This document shows positions 8,968 through 18,077 of a stretch of 43,127 bases of DNA, piece by piece. Position 1 is the stretch's first letter; each line of letters begins with the position of its first letter. This stretch comes from CAYQNU01 sp964419055 (GTDB lineage Bacteria; Bacteroidota; Bacteroidia; Flavobacteriales_D; Parvicellaceae), in NCBI GenBank assembly GCA_964419055.1, contig CAYQNU010000023.1, forward strand, positions 1 to 43,127, given 5' to 3'. The notes below the pieces were generated by a model. It was not told the DNA's origin. It was given only the letters and a program-made list of their open reading frames with translations, and ran no database searches. The translations under genes were made by a program, and so were the position numbers.

Positions 8968-10226
8968 CTTTTCTTTTTAGCTGCAGGAAATAGAATATTA
9001 TTCAATATCAGTCTATAACCAGGTGAATTTGGAAACAAACTTAAATCGGTAACAGGATCACCTACAAAATGGCGATAATCTTCTGGGTCGTGTCCACCAT
9101 AATACGTCCATTGTCCTTTACCAAATTCCCCATGAATATAACGAGCCGTTCCCAAGGCTTTATTTTCGCCCATTATCAGCACATTTGATTTAATTAAATT
9201 AGTGTAAAAATCAGTAGTTTGACCAAAGAATCCATTGATTACATTGGTGTGGTTTTGACACAACATGGTAGGTACAATATCCCATTTGGCGGAGAATTCA
9301 AATAACGAAAATTTATCTTGACTTTCAGGTAACGAATTGTGTTTGTTGGTAGCGTCAATATTGGAATATTCGTATTCCATTGGGTTTTTGACTAAAGTAA
9401 AATCTTTAAAGGCAAATGTTTTTGTATAGTCTAATTTTGATTGCGCAGCGGGATCGGCCGGATCGCCATCATACATAGATTCACAAATGTCGGTACCTTC
9501 TGCAGAAAGAGCAATGTCAAACGAATCTGTACCGCTACACATGGTAAATAGGAAACCTCCACCTGCAACAAAATTTTGAATGTTTTTGGCTACAGACAAT
9601 TTCATTTGAGATACTTTGCTAAATCCAAGCGAAGATGCCAAGGCTTCAGCATCTGATTGTTGTTTTTTATACCAAGCTTGCCCTCTGTATGAGGCGTAAA
9701 ATTTACCATATTGACCTGTAAAATCCTCGTGATGTAAGTGCAACCAATCGTATTTGTGCAAATCACCAGAGATGATTTCTTTGTCGTAGATTTTTTCATA
9801 AGGTATTTCAGCATACGTTAAAACCAACGTTACTGCATCGTCCCAAGGCTGTTTGCCTTCGGGTGTATAAACAGCAATTTTAGGTGCTTTTTCTAATTTC
9901 ACAATTTCTTGGTTCATCTCAGGACTCGAAATTTGTGTTTTGATTTGTCCAGCCTGCACATCTGCCACAATTTCATATGATACACCTCTTATAATACATT
10001 CTTCTTCAATGGTTTTGTAGTGTTTGACCAAAAAACTACCGCCCCTGTAGTTCAAAAGCCATTCTATTTCGAGGTCGTTTTGAAGAATCCAATAGGCTAT
10101 TCCGTAGGCTTTTAAATGGTTAGTTTGTTTCCCTGCATCCATCGGAATCATAAGATAACTTCCCCAAGATGTGCTTTGAAAGCTTATTATTAGGATTGTT
10201 GTTAACCAAATACAAATTGTTTTCAT
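8955..10226 (-). CDS. Exported protein of the Bacteroidota group often labelled asparagine synthetase B
   Basis: 423 residues with a signal peptide (about 1-22, ends STSWGS) followed by YLMIPMDAGKQTNHLKAYGI, the start typical of a conserved Flavobacteriia group. Databases often name that group asparagine synthetase B. None of that enzyme's features are present: no N-terminal catalytic Cys at residue 2 and no SGGxDS ATP-pyrophosphatase loop. A GGGFLFTMCSGTDSF segment (about 225) resembles the nucleophile elbow of class I glutamine-amidotransferase-like folds, and a late YYGGHDPEDYRH recalls such domains. A periplasmic or surface location is inferred. A good -7 element lies upstream at 10271-10278. 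The reaction is unknown. Confidence 0.75.
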   Translation of the reverse strand: MKTICIWLTTILIISFQSTSWGSYLMIPMDAGKQTNHLKAYGIAYWILQNDLEIEWLLNYRGGSFLVKHYKTIEEECIIRGVSYEIVADVQAGQIKTQISSPEMNQEIVKLEKAPKIAVYTPEGKQPWDDAVTLVLTYAEIPYEKIYDKEIISGDLHKYDWLHLHHEDFTGQYGKFYASYRGQAWYKKQQSDAEALASSLGFSKVSQMKLSVAKNIQNFVAGGGFLFTMCSGTDSFDIALSAEGTDICESMYDGDPADPAAQSKLDYTKTFAFKDFTLVKNPMEYEYSNIDATNKHNSLPESQDKFSLFEFSAKWDIVPTMLCQNHTNVINGFFGQTTDFYTNLIKSNVLIMGENKALGTARYIHGEFGKGQWTYYGGHDPEDYRHFVGDPVTDLSLFPNSPGYRLILNNILFPAAKKKSQKT

Positions 10227-10270
10227 AAGGAGTAGACTGATTTTGTTGATTCAATACAAATACAGAGAAC

Positions 10271-10278
10271 CAAAGTTA
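10271..10278 (-). promoter_or_regulatory. -7 element TAACTTTG, minus strand
   Basis: Exact TAnnTTTG on the minus strand, 44 bases before the ATG of the gene ending at 8955. Confidence 0.5.
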
Positions 10279-10315
10279 GCAAAAATTATGCTGAAATGAA
10301 AAACAAGTTCTCACT

Positions 10316-11083
10316 TTATTCAACAATTGTATAAATTTCATAGGCTTTTGTCCTACTGCAGGCATTAAAATGCCACCATTCCGTTTGAATATTTATAAAG
10401 CTGCTGTGCTTCATTACTTTTCTCAATAATTTCCTGTTATCAACTTGTTGTTGAGTAAGTACGCTATCAGCTAACAACATGGGTTCTTTTGAAGGCCAAG
10501 CATTGATTCCAATGTAGTCATAAGGAGTTCCCATATCCAATTCTTCTCCTGTTTCCAAATTGATAAGGGTAATGTCTACTGCTGCACCAAAATTATGCAA
10601 TGAACCATTTTTTGGGTTGGAAACAAATTTTGTTTTTTCGGTAATGGGCATATCTAAAATATCCCACATAATTTGTTGAACTGATCGTGGTCGCAATCCA
10701 TCAAATATTTTTAGTGAGAGCGAGCTATCAATCGTTTTTAAAAAGCTTTGTGACTCCTTGATACGTTGTGCCACATCTGGTTGTAAATAACATCTATTAA
10801 GACATCCATACACATCTTTTTTCATGAAATTATCTTCAGAGGCATATTTCAAATCAACCAGAACGGTTGAATCAATTTGTTGCACATCTACCAAACCTAA
10901 TCCTTCTAAATAGTCGTACCAATAGCAGGTATCTAATAATTCAGCTGCTAAAGGAGAGGTAGTTTGTGATGTGTTTGTCACAGCAACTATTTTTTTTGAT
11001 TCATCAAGCTGGCTGTGGTCGTTTTTAGTTTTACAACCCACCACCAAAATGATTAAAACAAATAGGATAAAACTATCTTTCAT
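10316..11083 (-). CDS. D-Ala-D-Ala dipeptidase (VanX/DdpX type, peptidase M15D), lipoprotein
   Basis: Zinc D,D-dipeptidase that splits D-alanyl-D-alanine, probably for cell-wall peptide turnover rather than glycopeptide resistance, since no vanHA-like genes are near. The zinc motif GSLHNFGAAVDIT (SxHxxGxAxD) and the catalytic EWWHF are intact, and FDGLRPRSVQQIMWD matches the family. The chosen start gives a lipoprotein signal (MKDSFILFVLIILVVGC, lipidated Cys17). An in-frame ATG at 11107 would add eight residues, but the -7 element at 11088-11095 would then lie inside the gene. Lipidation places the enzyme at the periplasmic face of a membrane. Confidence 0.9.
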   Translation of the reverse strand: MKDSFILFVLIILVVGCKTKNDHSQLDESKKIVAVTNTSQTTSPLAAELLDTCYWYDYLEGLGLVDVQQIDSTVLVDLKYASEDNFMKKDVYGCLNRCYLQPDVAQRIKESQSFLKTIDSSLSLKIFDGLRPRSVQQIMWDILDMPITEKTKFVSNPKNGSLHNFGAAVDITLINLETGEELDMGTPYDYIGINAWPSKEPMLLADSVLTQQQVDNRKLLRKVMKHSSFINIQTEWWHFNACSRTKAYEIYTIVE

Positions 11084-11087
11084 GATA

Positions 11088-11095
11088 CAAATGTA
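11088..11095 (-). promoter_or_regulatory. -7 element TACATTTG, minus strand, nearly abutting the start codon
   Basis: Exact TAnnTTTG, separated from the dipeptidase ATG by only four bases. If used, the mRNA would be leaderless or nearly so. Confidence 0.35.
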
Positions 11096-11117
11096 TAAGT
11101 AGTTCAATAATAATTTT

Positions 11118-11125
11118 TACTTTTG
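11118..11125 (+). promoter_or_regulatory. -7 element TACTTTTG of yajQ
   Basis: Exact TAnnTTTG 23 bases before the yajQ ATG, divergent from the dipeptidase promoter. Confidence 0.5.
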
Positions 11126-11148
11126 AAGTAAAATAAATTTTATCCATT

Positions 11149-11637
11149 ATGCCAACTTTTGATATTGTAAGTAAAATAGATGTGCAAACTTTAGACAATG
11201 CCATCAACTCGGTAAAAAGAGAGATTACAACTCGATTTGATTTTAAAGCAAGTAAAACAGAGGTAGAGTTAGATAAAAAGAAATTTTCGTTGACCATTCA
11301 TACTGAGAATGATATGCGTATGGATCAAATTGAAAAGATAATCATTGGTCAATTTGTAAAAAATAAATTGGCTCATGAGAGTTTGGATTTTGGTAAAGAA
11401 CATTATGCATCAGGCAATATGTTGCGCAAAGATGTCACCATTAAACATGGTATTGATAAAGAATCGGCCAAAAAGATCATTAAAGCCATTAAAGATGCTA
11501 AATTTAAAGTAAATACATCGATTATGGAGGATCAAATTAGAGTAGATAGTAAAAAGATTGATGATCTACAAGCGGTTATTGCTTTTTGTCGTCAAAGTAA
11601 TTTTGAGATCCCTTTACAATACATTAATTTCAAATAA
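11149..11637 (+). CDS. yajQ: YajQ family nucleotide-binding protein
   Basis: 162-residue cytoplasmic protein, full length for the family. It opens with MPTFDIVSKIDVQTLDNAIN and RFDFKASKTEVELD, both characteristic of YajQ (DUF520), and ends FEIPLQYINFK. It forms two ferredoxin-like domains. Homologues bind nucleotides, and in Xanthomonas the protein binds cyclic di-GMP and acts with a transcription factor; whether that applies in Bacteroidota is not known. It is followed after 25 bases by the SpoIIE-type sensor, with no terminator between them, so co-transcription is likely. Confidence 0.93.
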   Translation: MPTFDIVSKIDVQTLDNAINSVKREITTRFDFKASKTEVELDKKKFSLTIHTENDMRMDQIEKIIIGQFVKNKLAHESLDFGKEHYASGNMLRKDVTIKHGIDKESAKKIIKAIKDAKFKVNTSIMEDQIRVDSKKIDDLQAVIAFCRQSNFEIPLQYINFK

Positions 11638-11662
11638 GTAAATATAAATATCTACAACGTAA

Positions 11663-14600
11663 ATGCGTTTAGCTTTAATCTCCTTTTTGATTTGTTTTTT
11701 TTCAGTGACCTATGGCCAACTGATAGCTCCACATATAACTACATACACACCTAAAGACTATGGAGCATTAAAAGCACCAGAAGTATGGTCAATAGCCCAA
11801 GATGATAGAGGTTTGATGTATTTTGGTATGGCTAATGAGATAGCTATTTTTGACGGAGTAAATTGGAATTTTATTGAAGTGCCAAAAGCCATGAACATAA
11901 CGTCTTTGTTGTGGGTCAATGGAAGGATGTATTATGGGGGGTATGGTCAATTTGGTGAATTGGTTTATGATAAAAAAGGAAAGCTTTCGGCCAACAACCT
12001 TTCAACTTCGGTTAATTTTGCTTTTGATAATATTTGGAAAATTCATGCGGTTGAACAAACCATTTATTTTCAAAGTTATTCCACTCTATTTGTATTGGAA
12101 AACGATAAACTCAACATTATAAAAGGTCAAAATCCCTTTCAATTGTCGTTTCAAGTTGGAGACGAAATCTATGTAAGAGAGAAGAAAGTGGGGGTTAAAA
12201 AAGTGGTTGGAAATGATTTGAAACTTATCAATGGAGGTGCTGTTTTTTCTGAATATGGTCTGATGGGGATTGTGCCTTTTGGTGCCAATGAGAAAGCATT
12301 CATCTCATTTGAAATTGGTATGTGGAAGAATGATATCAATGATCAACAATACATTTCAACGATTTGTCCGGATAGTTGCGCTACTTATTTCAATAAGGGA
12401 ATTATTGGAGCTGCACGATTAAAAAATGGTACTTACGCATTTAATTCTATTAATTCAGGTTTATATTTTGCAGACAAAAATTTCAAATTAACAGGACATC
12501 TTAATTCACGAAACGGATTACCCTCAGATGAAATAAAAGCTCAGTTTGAGGATAGAAATGGTAAACTTTGGTTAGCGACTGGCTATGGTATTGCAAAGAT
12601 TGAAACCCGACAACCAATCCATTTTTTGAATGAGCAAAGTGGAATTATAGGTAATGTTCAATCGATAGAACGATTTAAAGGTAAATATTTTGTGAGCACC
12701 TCTGTTGGATTATTTGTAGAAATTGATTCCAACACCTATCGATTCCAGTATTCGGAGATTAAAGGCCAAACTTGGCAGTTGTATAATCATAACGATGAAC
12801 AGTTATTTGTAGCTAATGATAAAGGATTGTTTTTGACCAATGATGGGCAAACCTTTGTGAAAAGATATTCAGGTAATTTTCAATCAGTGTATTATGATGA
12901 AGAAAATATGTTTTTATTGGCTGGAGATAAATCCAGAATTTTTTGCTTAGACGCCTTTAGTGATTGGCAAGCATTTCAAATTTTTGAACATACTGGTCAG
13001 CAAATAACCAATATAACAGGTGATGAAAACAATAAATGTGTTTGGATTGGAACCTTTTATGGAGGTGTTTATCGAGCAAAATTTGATGGGTTTGAATACG
13101 TTTTTGATCAATATGGCGGAACAGAAAATGAGGAGCAAGGATTGCGGTATAAAGAATTAATAGCACCCTTTAAAATTGGAAAATCAGTTTTGTTTGGAAC
13201 TAATTACAATATTTTGAGATTTGTTAATGAAGAAGAAGCCATTCAGCAGTTAAAAGATATTGGTGAGTGGAATGATACACTCATCAAATACCCTAAATTT
13301 TATGGAGGTTCGTTCACGGAGTCTGAGCAACTTAATATAGGTTCCTCGAATAATTATCAGTTTTTGTTAGACGCAGGTGATATTGTGATGGCATCTATTG
13401 ATAACAAAATTGGTTATTTTGAAGGCAATACATTCCACTCGAGGTTATTTAACTCCATAGAAATAGGGCGAATCAATACCATGCATTTAGATGCCGATTA
13501 TTTGTTTGTTGGAGGTGCAGAAGGTATTGCAATTGTTGAAATGGAAAGTTTTTTATCTGAAAAACATCAAACCTTTAAAAACGAAATTATAACCAATATT
13601 AGAAGTATAAAATACAACGATAGTTTGTTTTTTGGCAATCATTTATTTACAGATGAAGAGCTCATAATTCCTTATTATCGAAATGCTATTTCATTTACAG
13701 TGGCCTCTACAGGAAATGAAAATAGAACACAAGCTCTTTACAGTTGGCGATTGGTTGGCGATGATGATAATTGGTCGGAATGGACCAATACAAAAACATT
13801 TGACTTTAGGAATTTGCATGAAGGGACCTATACATTTGAAGTAAAATCCATCAATGTTTTTGGTGAAGAAAGCGCGGTTGAACAATTTACATTTACCATT
13901 TCAGCACCTTGGTATAGAACTATTTGGGCTTACATTGGGTATATTTTGGTTTTTGGTTTGATTGTTTATGTAGCTATTTATTTTGGTAGAAAACGATTAA
14001 AAGCCCAAAACCTTTGGTTGGAAGGAGTTGTTGAAGAAAGAACTGCGGAGATACGGGTAAAAAATGAAGCGTTGGAGCATAGTTATCACGAAATATCTGA
14101 GCAAAAACAGGAGATAACTGACAGTATCAACTATGCGCAACGCATTCAACAAGCTATTTTGCCAGTTCAAGAAAACATTGCAAAACACATAGATGATTAC
14201 TTCGTTTTGTTTATGCCTAAAGATATTGTAAGTGGCGATTTTTATTGGTTTGCACATTCCCATGAACATACTATTTTTGTTTGTGCGGATTGCACAGGAC
14301 ACGGTGTGCCAGGCGCATTCATGAGTATGATTGGTTCCGATAAATTGAATCAAGCAGTTTTAGAAAAAGGCCACGTTAATCCAGCGGATATCATTAGCTT
14401 CTTAAATGTGGGAATTAAAACATCCTTAAAACAAGATGAAACATTAGAAACTTCTTCCCGTGATGGAATGGACATTACCATCATTTCTATTGATGATAAA
14501 AAAGAAAAATTGAAAGTTGCTGCGGCCAATAATTCATTATTAAGAATCCGAAACAATGAAATTGAGGATTTTAAAGCGACTAAAAAAGCGGTAGGAGGGT

Positions 14601-14866
14601 TTACGCCATTAGATCAAGTTTATGAATTAACGGAGTTGGAAATTCAACCAGGCGATTGTTATTATATGACCACTGACGGTTACCCCGATCAGTTTGGAGG
14701 TGAAAAAGGCAAAAAATTGAAGATTGCTGTCTTAAAAGAACTTCTACTTAAGATACATCAAAAACCAATGGAAGAGCAGCGTGAAATATTACGCAAACAT
14801 ATCATTGATTGGATGGGAGACATCGACCAGATCGATGATATCTGCGTTATAGGCGTTCGCTTGTAA
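11663..14866 (+). CDS. Sensor with periplasmic beta-propeller, Y_Y_Y domain and cytoplasmic SpoIIE phosphatase
   Basis: 1067-residue inner-membrane signalling protein. Order: signal peptide (1-18, ends VTYG); two-component-regulator-type propeller repeats (about 30-660, e.g. DDRGLMYFGMANEIAIFDG and EDRNGKLWLATGYGI); Y_Y_Y domain (about 676-745, with WSEWTNTKTFDFRNL); one transmembrane helix (about 755-777); a coiled coil; then a PP2C-like SpoIIE phosphatase (about 820-1067). Phosphatase motifs are PKDIVSGDFYWF, CADCTGHGVPGAFMSMIG and DGYPDQFGG, with the metal-binding Asp residues present. It should convert an outside signal into dephosphorylation of a cytoplasmic partner, classically an anti-anti-sigma factor; none is encoded nearby. 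No histidine kinase domain is present. The stop codon sits in the loop of a hairpin. Confidence 0.92.
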   Translation: MRLALISFLICFFSVTYGQLIAPHITTYTPKDYGALKAPEVWSIAQDDRGLMYFGMANEIAIFDGVNWNFIEVPKAMNITSLLWVNGRMYYGGYGQFGELVYDKKGKLSANNLSTSVNFAFDNIWKIHAVEQTIYFQSYSTLFVLENDKLNIIKGQNPFQLSFQVGDEIYVREKKVGVKKVVGNDLKLINGGAVFSEYGLMGIVPFGANEKAFISFEIGMWKNDINDQQYISTICPDSCATYFNKGIIGAARLKNGTYAFNSINSGLYFADKNFKLTGHLNSRNGLPSDEIKAQFEDRNGKLWLATGYGIAKIETRQPIHFLNEQSGIIGNVQSIERFKGKYFVSTSVGLFVEIDSNTYRFQYSEIKGQTWQLYNHNDEQLFVANDKGLFLTNDGQTFVKRYSGNFQSVYYDEENMFLLAGDKSRIFCLDAFSDWQAFQIFEHTGQQITNITGDENNKCVWIGTFYGGVYRAKFDGFEYVFDQYGGTENEEQGLRYKELIAPFKIGKSVLFGTNYNILRFVNEEEAIQQLKDIGEWNDTLIKYPKFYGGSFTESEQLNIGSSNNYQFLLDAGDIVMASIDNKIGYFEGNTFHSRLFNSIEIGRINTMHLDADYLFVGGAEGIAIVEMESFLSEKHQTFKNEIITNIRSIKYNDSLFFGNHLFTDEELIIPYYRNAISFTVASTGNENRTQALYSWRLVGDDDNWSEWTNTKTFDFRNLHEGTYTFEVKSINVFGEESAVEQFTFTISAPWYRTIWAYIGYILVFGLIVYVAIYFGRKRLKAQNLWLEGVVEERTAEIRVKNEALEHSYHEISEQKQEITDSINYAQRIQQAILPVQENIAKHIDDYFVLFMPKDIVSGDFYWFAHSHEHTIFVCADCTGHGVPGAFMSMIGSDKLNQAVLEKGHVNPADIISFLNVGIKTSLKQDETLETSSRDGMDITIISIDDKKEKLKVAAANNSLLRIRNNEIEDFKATKKAVGGFTPLDQVYELTELEIQPGDCYYMTTDGYPDQFGGEKGKKLKIAVLKELLLKIHQKPMEEQREILRKHIIDWMGDIDQIDDICVIGVRL

Positions 14867-14982
14867 AGCGAACAGACTAGAATGTTAGATTGTGAAAAAG
14901 TGACCTTTAGCGTCCCTTTATCACGATCCACGCGAAGCATTGCGAAGCGGGATGATGATCACTATTAAATAATGAGCGAAGC
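14855..14982. repeat. GCGAAGC-rich repeat cluster with hairpin over the stop codon
   Basis: An 8-bp perfect stem (14855-14862 with 14866-14873, loop GTA) contains the stop codon TAA of the SpoIIE gene at 14864-14866. Downstream, GCGAAGC occurs at 14932, 14942 and 14976, and a bulged stem pairs ATCCaCGC (from 14926) with GCGGGAT (to about 14953). The segment is visibly more GC-rich than its surroundings and carries no reading frame. It may be a degenerate REP-like element or a remnant. Confidence 0.5.
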
Positions 14983-15087
14983 GAATACCATAAAATTTAT
15001 CTGCGTTATCAGTCTTTGTTTTACTACGAATGACAAGTTGGCGCTCGATTATAAAGACTCATATGTTGGCTTTAGATGAAGTTAAGT

Positions 15088-15122
15088 CAAAAAAAATGCC
15101 TAATAATTTCTTATCAGGCATT
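15088..15122 (-). terminator. Intrinsic terminator of the minus-strand ice-binding/T9SS operon
   Basis: A 12-bp stem with one mismatch (15095-15106 with 15111-15122) and a 4-nt loop is followed on the minus strand by a run of eight U. It lies 22 bases past the last gene of the operon. The remainder of 14867-15144 holds the GCGAAGC cluster and no gene. Confidence 0.8.
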
Positions 15123-15144
15123 CTTTGAAATCGAACGTTTTTTA

Positions 15145-17082
15145 TTATTTTTTTACAACAATAAATTCTGATCGTCTATTTTTTTGATGTTGATCTTCGG
15201 TACATTCAACCGAACTATCCTTATCTCCCGAACATTCATTGGTAAGGTTGGATTCACCAAAACCTTTACCCGTAATTCTGGTTGGATTAGTAATACGTGT
15301 TTTTATAAATTCAACAGTTGATTCAGCTCTATTATTGGATAATGTTTGATTATAAGATTCTGATGCTCTACTATCTGTATAAGCGTTTAATTTCACTACC
15401 ATCGTTGGATGATTATTCATAATATCTACAATTTTCAATAATTCTGTTTCTGCATCTGGGCGAATGTCTGATTTATTAAAATCAAAATAGATGGTGTTAA
15501 GATTAACAATAACAGCCAAATCATCATTTTCTTTGATTTCGATTACAACCACTTCTTTTTCTTTTCTTAGTAGGGTCACATCTGCAACAATAATCAACTC
15601 TTCACCACCTGTATTTACAGCAGTTGTGCCTTCAAGATAATCTTCTTTATTACCTTTCAATGTGTAATTTTTGTCGGATTCAACAATAAATTTATAAGCA
15701 CCGTATTCATCAGAAACTACGGATGAAATGAGTACATTATTTTCATCATATAAATCTACTTTAGCATATGTAATAAAGGTTTCAGTTTTGCTTATCGTGA
15801 TGCCAATAAGTTCTTTTTTATTGGTTAAATCAATAAGAATCTTTGTGCTGTAAATATCATCATTACCAATGCCTCCAGCTCTATTAGATGAAAAATAACC
15901 ATCTTTCAATTCTTTAGTAGTGATAAACGCAAAATCATCTTCACTAGAATTGATTGGTGAACCAGCATTTTTTACATTAGTGCCTTTATCACCGATTACT
16001 TCAGCTATAAAAATATCTAAACCACATAATCCAAAATGACCATCCGAAGCAAAAAACAATAAATTGCTTTTTTCATCAAAGAAGGGAAATAACTCATCTC
16101 CTTCTGTATTTACTTCGTTTCCTAAGTTAATTGGTGTTCCCCAAGCGCTACCTGTTTTGGTGATTTTGTAAATATCTGTTCCGCCAAATCCACCTGGCAT
16201 ATCGCTAACAAAATACATCGTGTTACCATCTTCTGTTAAGGAAGGGTGACCTACAGAATAGCCTTTATCATTTAAGATAAAACTTTCAGGTGTTGACCAT
16301 TTTTCGTCTTTAAAATCACTGAAATATAGTTGTAATTCTACTACATTGTCTTTGGTTTTATCTTTTGGGTTGTTTCTAGTAAATGCCATGTGGTTACCAC
16401 CATTGCTAAAACTTGCCAAACCATCGTGCATTTTACATTTCATGTTTTTGTCAAAAATCTCTGGTTTTTCCAATTGACCGTCTTTCACATCGGCCACATA
16501 TAGATTCAAAAATGGTTTTCCTGTCCAATTGTAGGTTCTTTTTGGTACAACAGATGTTCTATTGTTTGAAGAGTAAACAATTTTGTCTTTGTAGTAGGTA
16601 GTTCCAAAATCACTTTCATCCGTATTGATGTCTAATTTTGAAATCGTGTAATTACCTATGTCACTTTGCAACGTACCTAAAGTTTCTTTGTTGGCAACAT
16701 AACTTTTACCTCTTAAATCATTAGGTGCTAATTGTACAAATTGATCCATTATTGCATTGGACTCTTTTATTTTCCCATTAGATTTCAAAATGGTGGCATA
16801 ACTGTAGTAATCTTCGTTGATAACCCCATTTTTAGAAGCAATTAATTCAGCGTAAATGGTTTCTGCCATTTTGTTTTGCTCAATTATTTTGTAGCTTTCA
16901 GCTAAACTTCGTTTCCCTTCGGGAGTTAATTCTTTTACAGAAACGTATTTGTCTATTGCTTTTTGGAAATCGTATTTAAAAGCGTATTTATCGCCTTGTT
17001 TTTCCCTTTTGGATTTTTCTTGGCCACTAACCGTTAGGGTTAATGCGAAAAAAACTAAAAAGGTTATGTATATTGTTTTCAT
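15145..17082 (-). CDS. PorE-like OmpA family protein (TPR, PD40 propeller, CRD, OmpA)
   Basis: 645-residue envelope protein with the four-part architecture of PorE, the T9SS-associated protein of Porphyromonas. Order: signal peptide (1-20), helical TPR-like region (about 25-120), PD40/WD40-like propeller (about 150-410, with TEDGNTMYFVSDMPGGFGGT and SNLLFFASDGHFGLCGLDIF), carboxypeptidase-regulatory-like domain (about 420-505), and OmpA C-terminal domain (about 525-645). The last has IYFDFNKSDIRPDAE and AYTDSRASESYN with LSNNRAEST, the peptidoglycan-binding signature. Unlike PorE there is no lipobox. It is the third gene of the operon, 21 bases after a PorP/SprF gene. It probably ties the PorP partner to peptidoglycan to help export or hold the ice-binding cargo. 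Confidence 0.9.
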   Translation of the reverse strand: MKTIYITFLVFFALTLTVSGQEKSKREKQGDKYAFKYDFQKAIDKYVSVKELTPEGKRSLAESYKIIEQNKMAETIYAELIASKNGVINEDYYSYATILKSNGKIKESNAIMDQFVQLAPNDLRGKSYVANKETLGTLQSDIGNYTISKLDINTDESDFGTTYYKDKIVYSSNNRTSVVPKRTYNWTGKPFLNLYVADVKDGQLEKPEIFDKNMKCKMHDGLASFSNGGNHMAFTRNNPKDKTKDNVVELQLYFSDFKDEKWSTPESFILNDKGYSVGHPSLTEDGNTMYFVSDMPGGFGGTDIYKITKTGSAWGTPINLGNEVNTEGDELFPFFDEKSNLLFFASDGHFGLCGLDIFIAEVIGDKGTNVKNAGSPINSSEDDFAFITTKELKDGYFSSNRAGGIGNDDIYSTKILIDLTNKKELIGITISKTETFITYAKVDLYDENNVLISSVVSDEYGAYKFIVESDKNYTLKGNKEDYLEGTTAVNTGGEELIIVADVTLLRKEKEVVVIEIKENDDLAVIVNLNTIYFDFNKSDIRPDAETELLKIVDIMNNHPTMVVKLNAYTDSRASESYNQTLSNNRAESTVEFIKTRITNPTRITGKGFGESNLTNECSGDKDSSVECTEDQHQKNRRSEFIVVKK

Positions 17083-17103
17083 TATTTATTGTATTGTTTG
17101 CTA

Positions 17104-18042
17104 TTAAAAATATCTTGGTGAGTGTATTTGTTTATTGCTGTTTTTAATGAAATCATATCTTAACATGATTTCATGGCTGCCTTTATTGTATTTTCCTGTT
17201 TGATTGCCATAAGACCAATCATACGAATAGCCCAATCTCAAATGCTCAAATAAGTTAATACCTACCAATGCGCCAAAAGCATCACCCGTTCTAAACATGG
17301 CTCCAACAACTAATTTCCTAGCAAAAATGAAGGAAGCCGTAACGTCTCCTTGAATAGGAGCTGCTGGTGTTAATTTTACCAAAGTGGTTGGTTTAAAGTC
17401 TACATTTTCAGAAAGTTTCACAACTCCACCTAAGATTAAAAAATAATGGCGTTGTTCAGTTCCCAAAATGTTACTCCCCACAACAGGATTATTATCAGAA
17501 TAGCTGTTTTCAAGTAAACTAGGTGCCGAAATACCAGCATAAAAATGCTCTCTAGAATAATACGCTCCAAAACCAAAATTGGGTGTAATATCATTTTTGA
17601 TATTATTTTGAAAAGCAGGATCTACTTGTTCGTCTAATGATAAAGTATTCAAATTAGCTTGAAACATATTAGCTCCAGCACTTAAGCCTAAGGCTAATTT
17701 TGACTTATCATTTAGTTTGATTCTGTAAGCAAAATCTACAAAAGCAGAGGTGTTATTAGTTGGACCTATTTTATCATTCATGATAGAAAGACCTAATCCT
17801 ATTTTATCATTTTTCAAAGGTGAATGTAAGGTGATAGTTTGAGTCATTGGAGCTCCTTTGTAATCAACCCATTGAGAACGATGTAAAGCTGTTACTGTAA
17901 GTGCATCACGGCTACCTGCATATCCAGGATTTATGACCAATGTATTGTACATGTAATGCGTGTACATCGGTGCTTGTTGTGCCACAGCAGAGAGACTGCT
18001 TAGGCACACAAGTAAAGTGGTTGTTTTTATAAATGTTTTCAT
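17104..18042 (-). CDS. PorP/SprF family T9SS outer-membrane protein
   Basis: 312 residues. The signal peptide ends AVAQQ, followed by the family-defining MYTHYMYNTLVINPGYAGSR and ALHRSQWVDYKGAP, HSPLKNDKIGLGLSIMNDKI, and a closing LGYSYDWSYG and GSHEIMLRYDF. The fold is an outer-membrane beta-barrel. In gliding Bacteroidota, SprF-type proteins act with T9SS type B cargos encoded next to them, and this gene lies 35 bases after such a cargo. A dedicated partnership with the ice-binding protein is the natural inference. It is a paralogue of the PorP/SprF gene at 27368. Confidence 0.93.
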   Translation of the reverse strand: MKTFIKTTTLLVCLSSLSAVAQQAPMYTHYMYNTLVINPGYAGSRDALTVTALHRSQWVDYKGAPMTQTITLHSPLKNDKIGLGLSIMNDKIGPTNNTSAFVDFAYRIKLNDKSKLALGLSAGANMFQANLNTLSLDEQVDPAFQNNIKNDITPNFGFGAYYSREHFYAGISAPSLLENSYSDNNPVVGSNILGTEQRHYFLILGGVVKLSENVDFKPTTLVKLTPAAPIQGDVTASFIFARKLVVGAMFRTGDAFGALVGINLFEHLRLGYSYDWSYGNQTGKYNKGSHEIMLRYDFIKNSNKQIHSPRYF

Positions 18043-18077
18043 ATAAAATTATATTGTTTATTAGTTATTTGGATAAA

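Noticed and set aside
10316..11083. Vancomycin resistance determinant
   Set aside because: VanX-type dipeptidases are common in Bacteroidota, and no vanH- or vanA-like ligase gene is nearby.
13997..14353. Minus-strand frame of 118 codons opposite the SpoIIE domain
   Set aside because: It is complementary to conserved phosphatase motifs and has no promoter, signal peptide or recognisable domain.
16360..16380. TCTTTTGGGTTGTTTC as another regulon box
   Set aside because: It lies inside the coding region of the PorE-like gene, lacks the ATCACGG half and has no -7 element at 20 nt.
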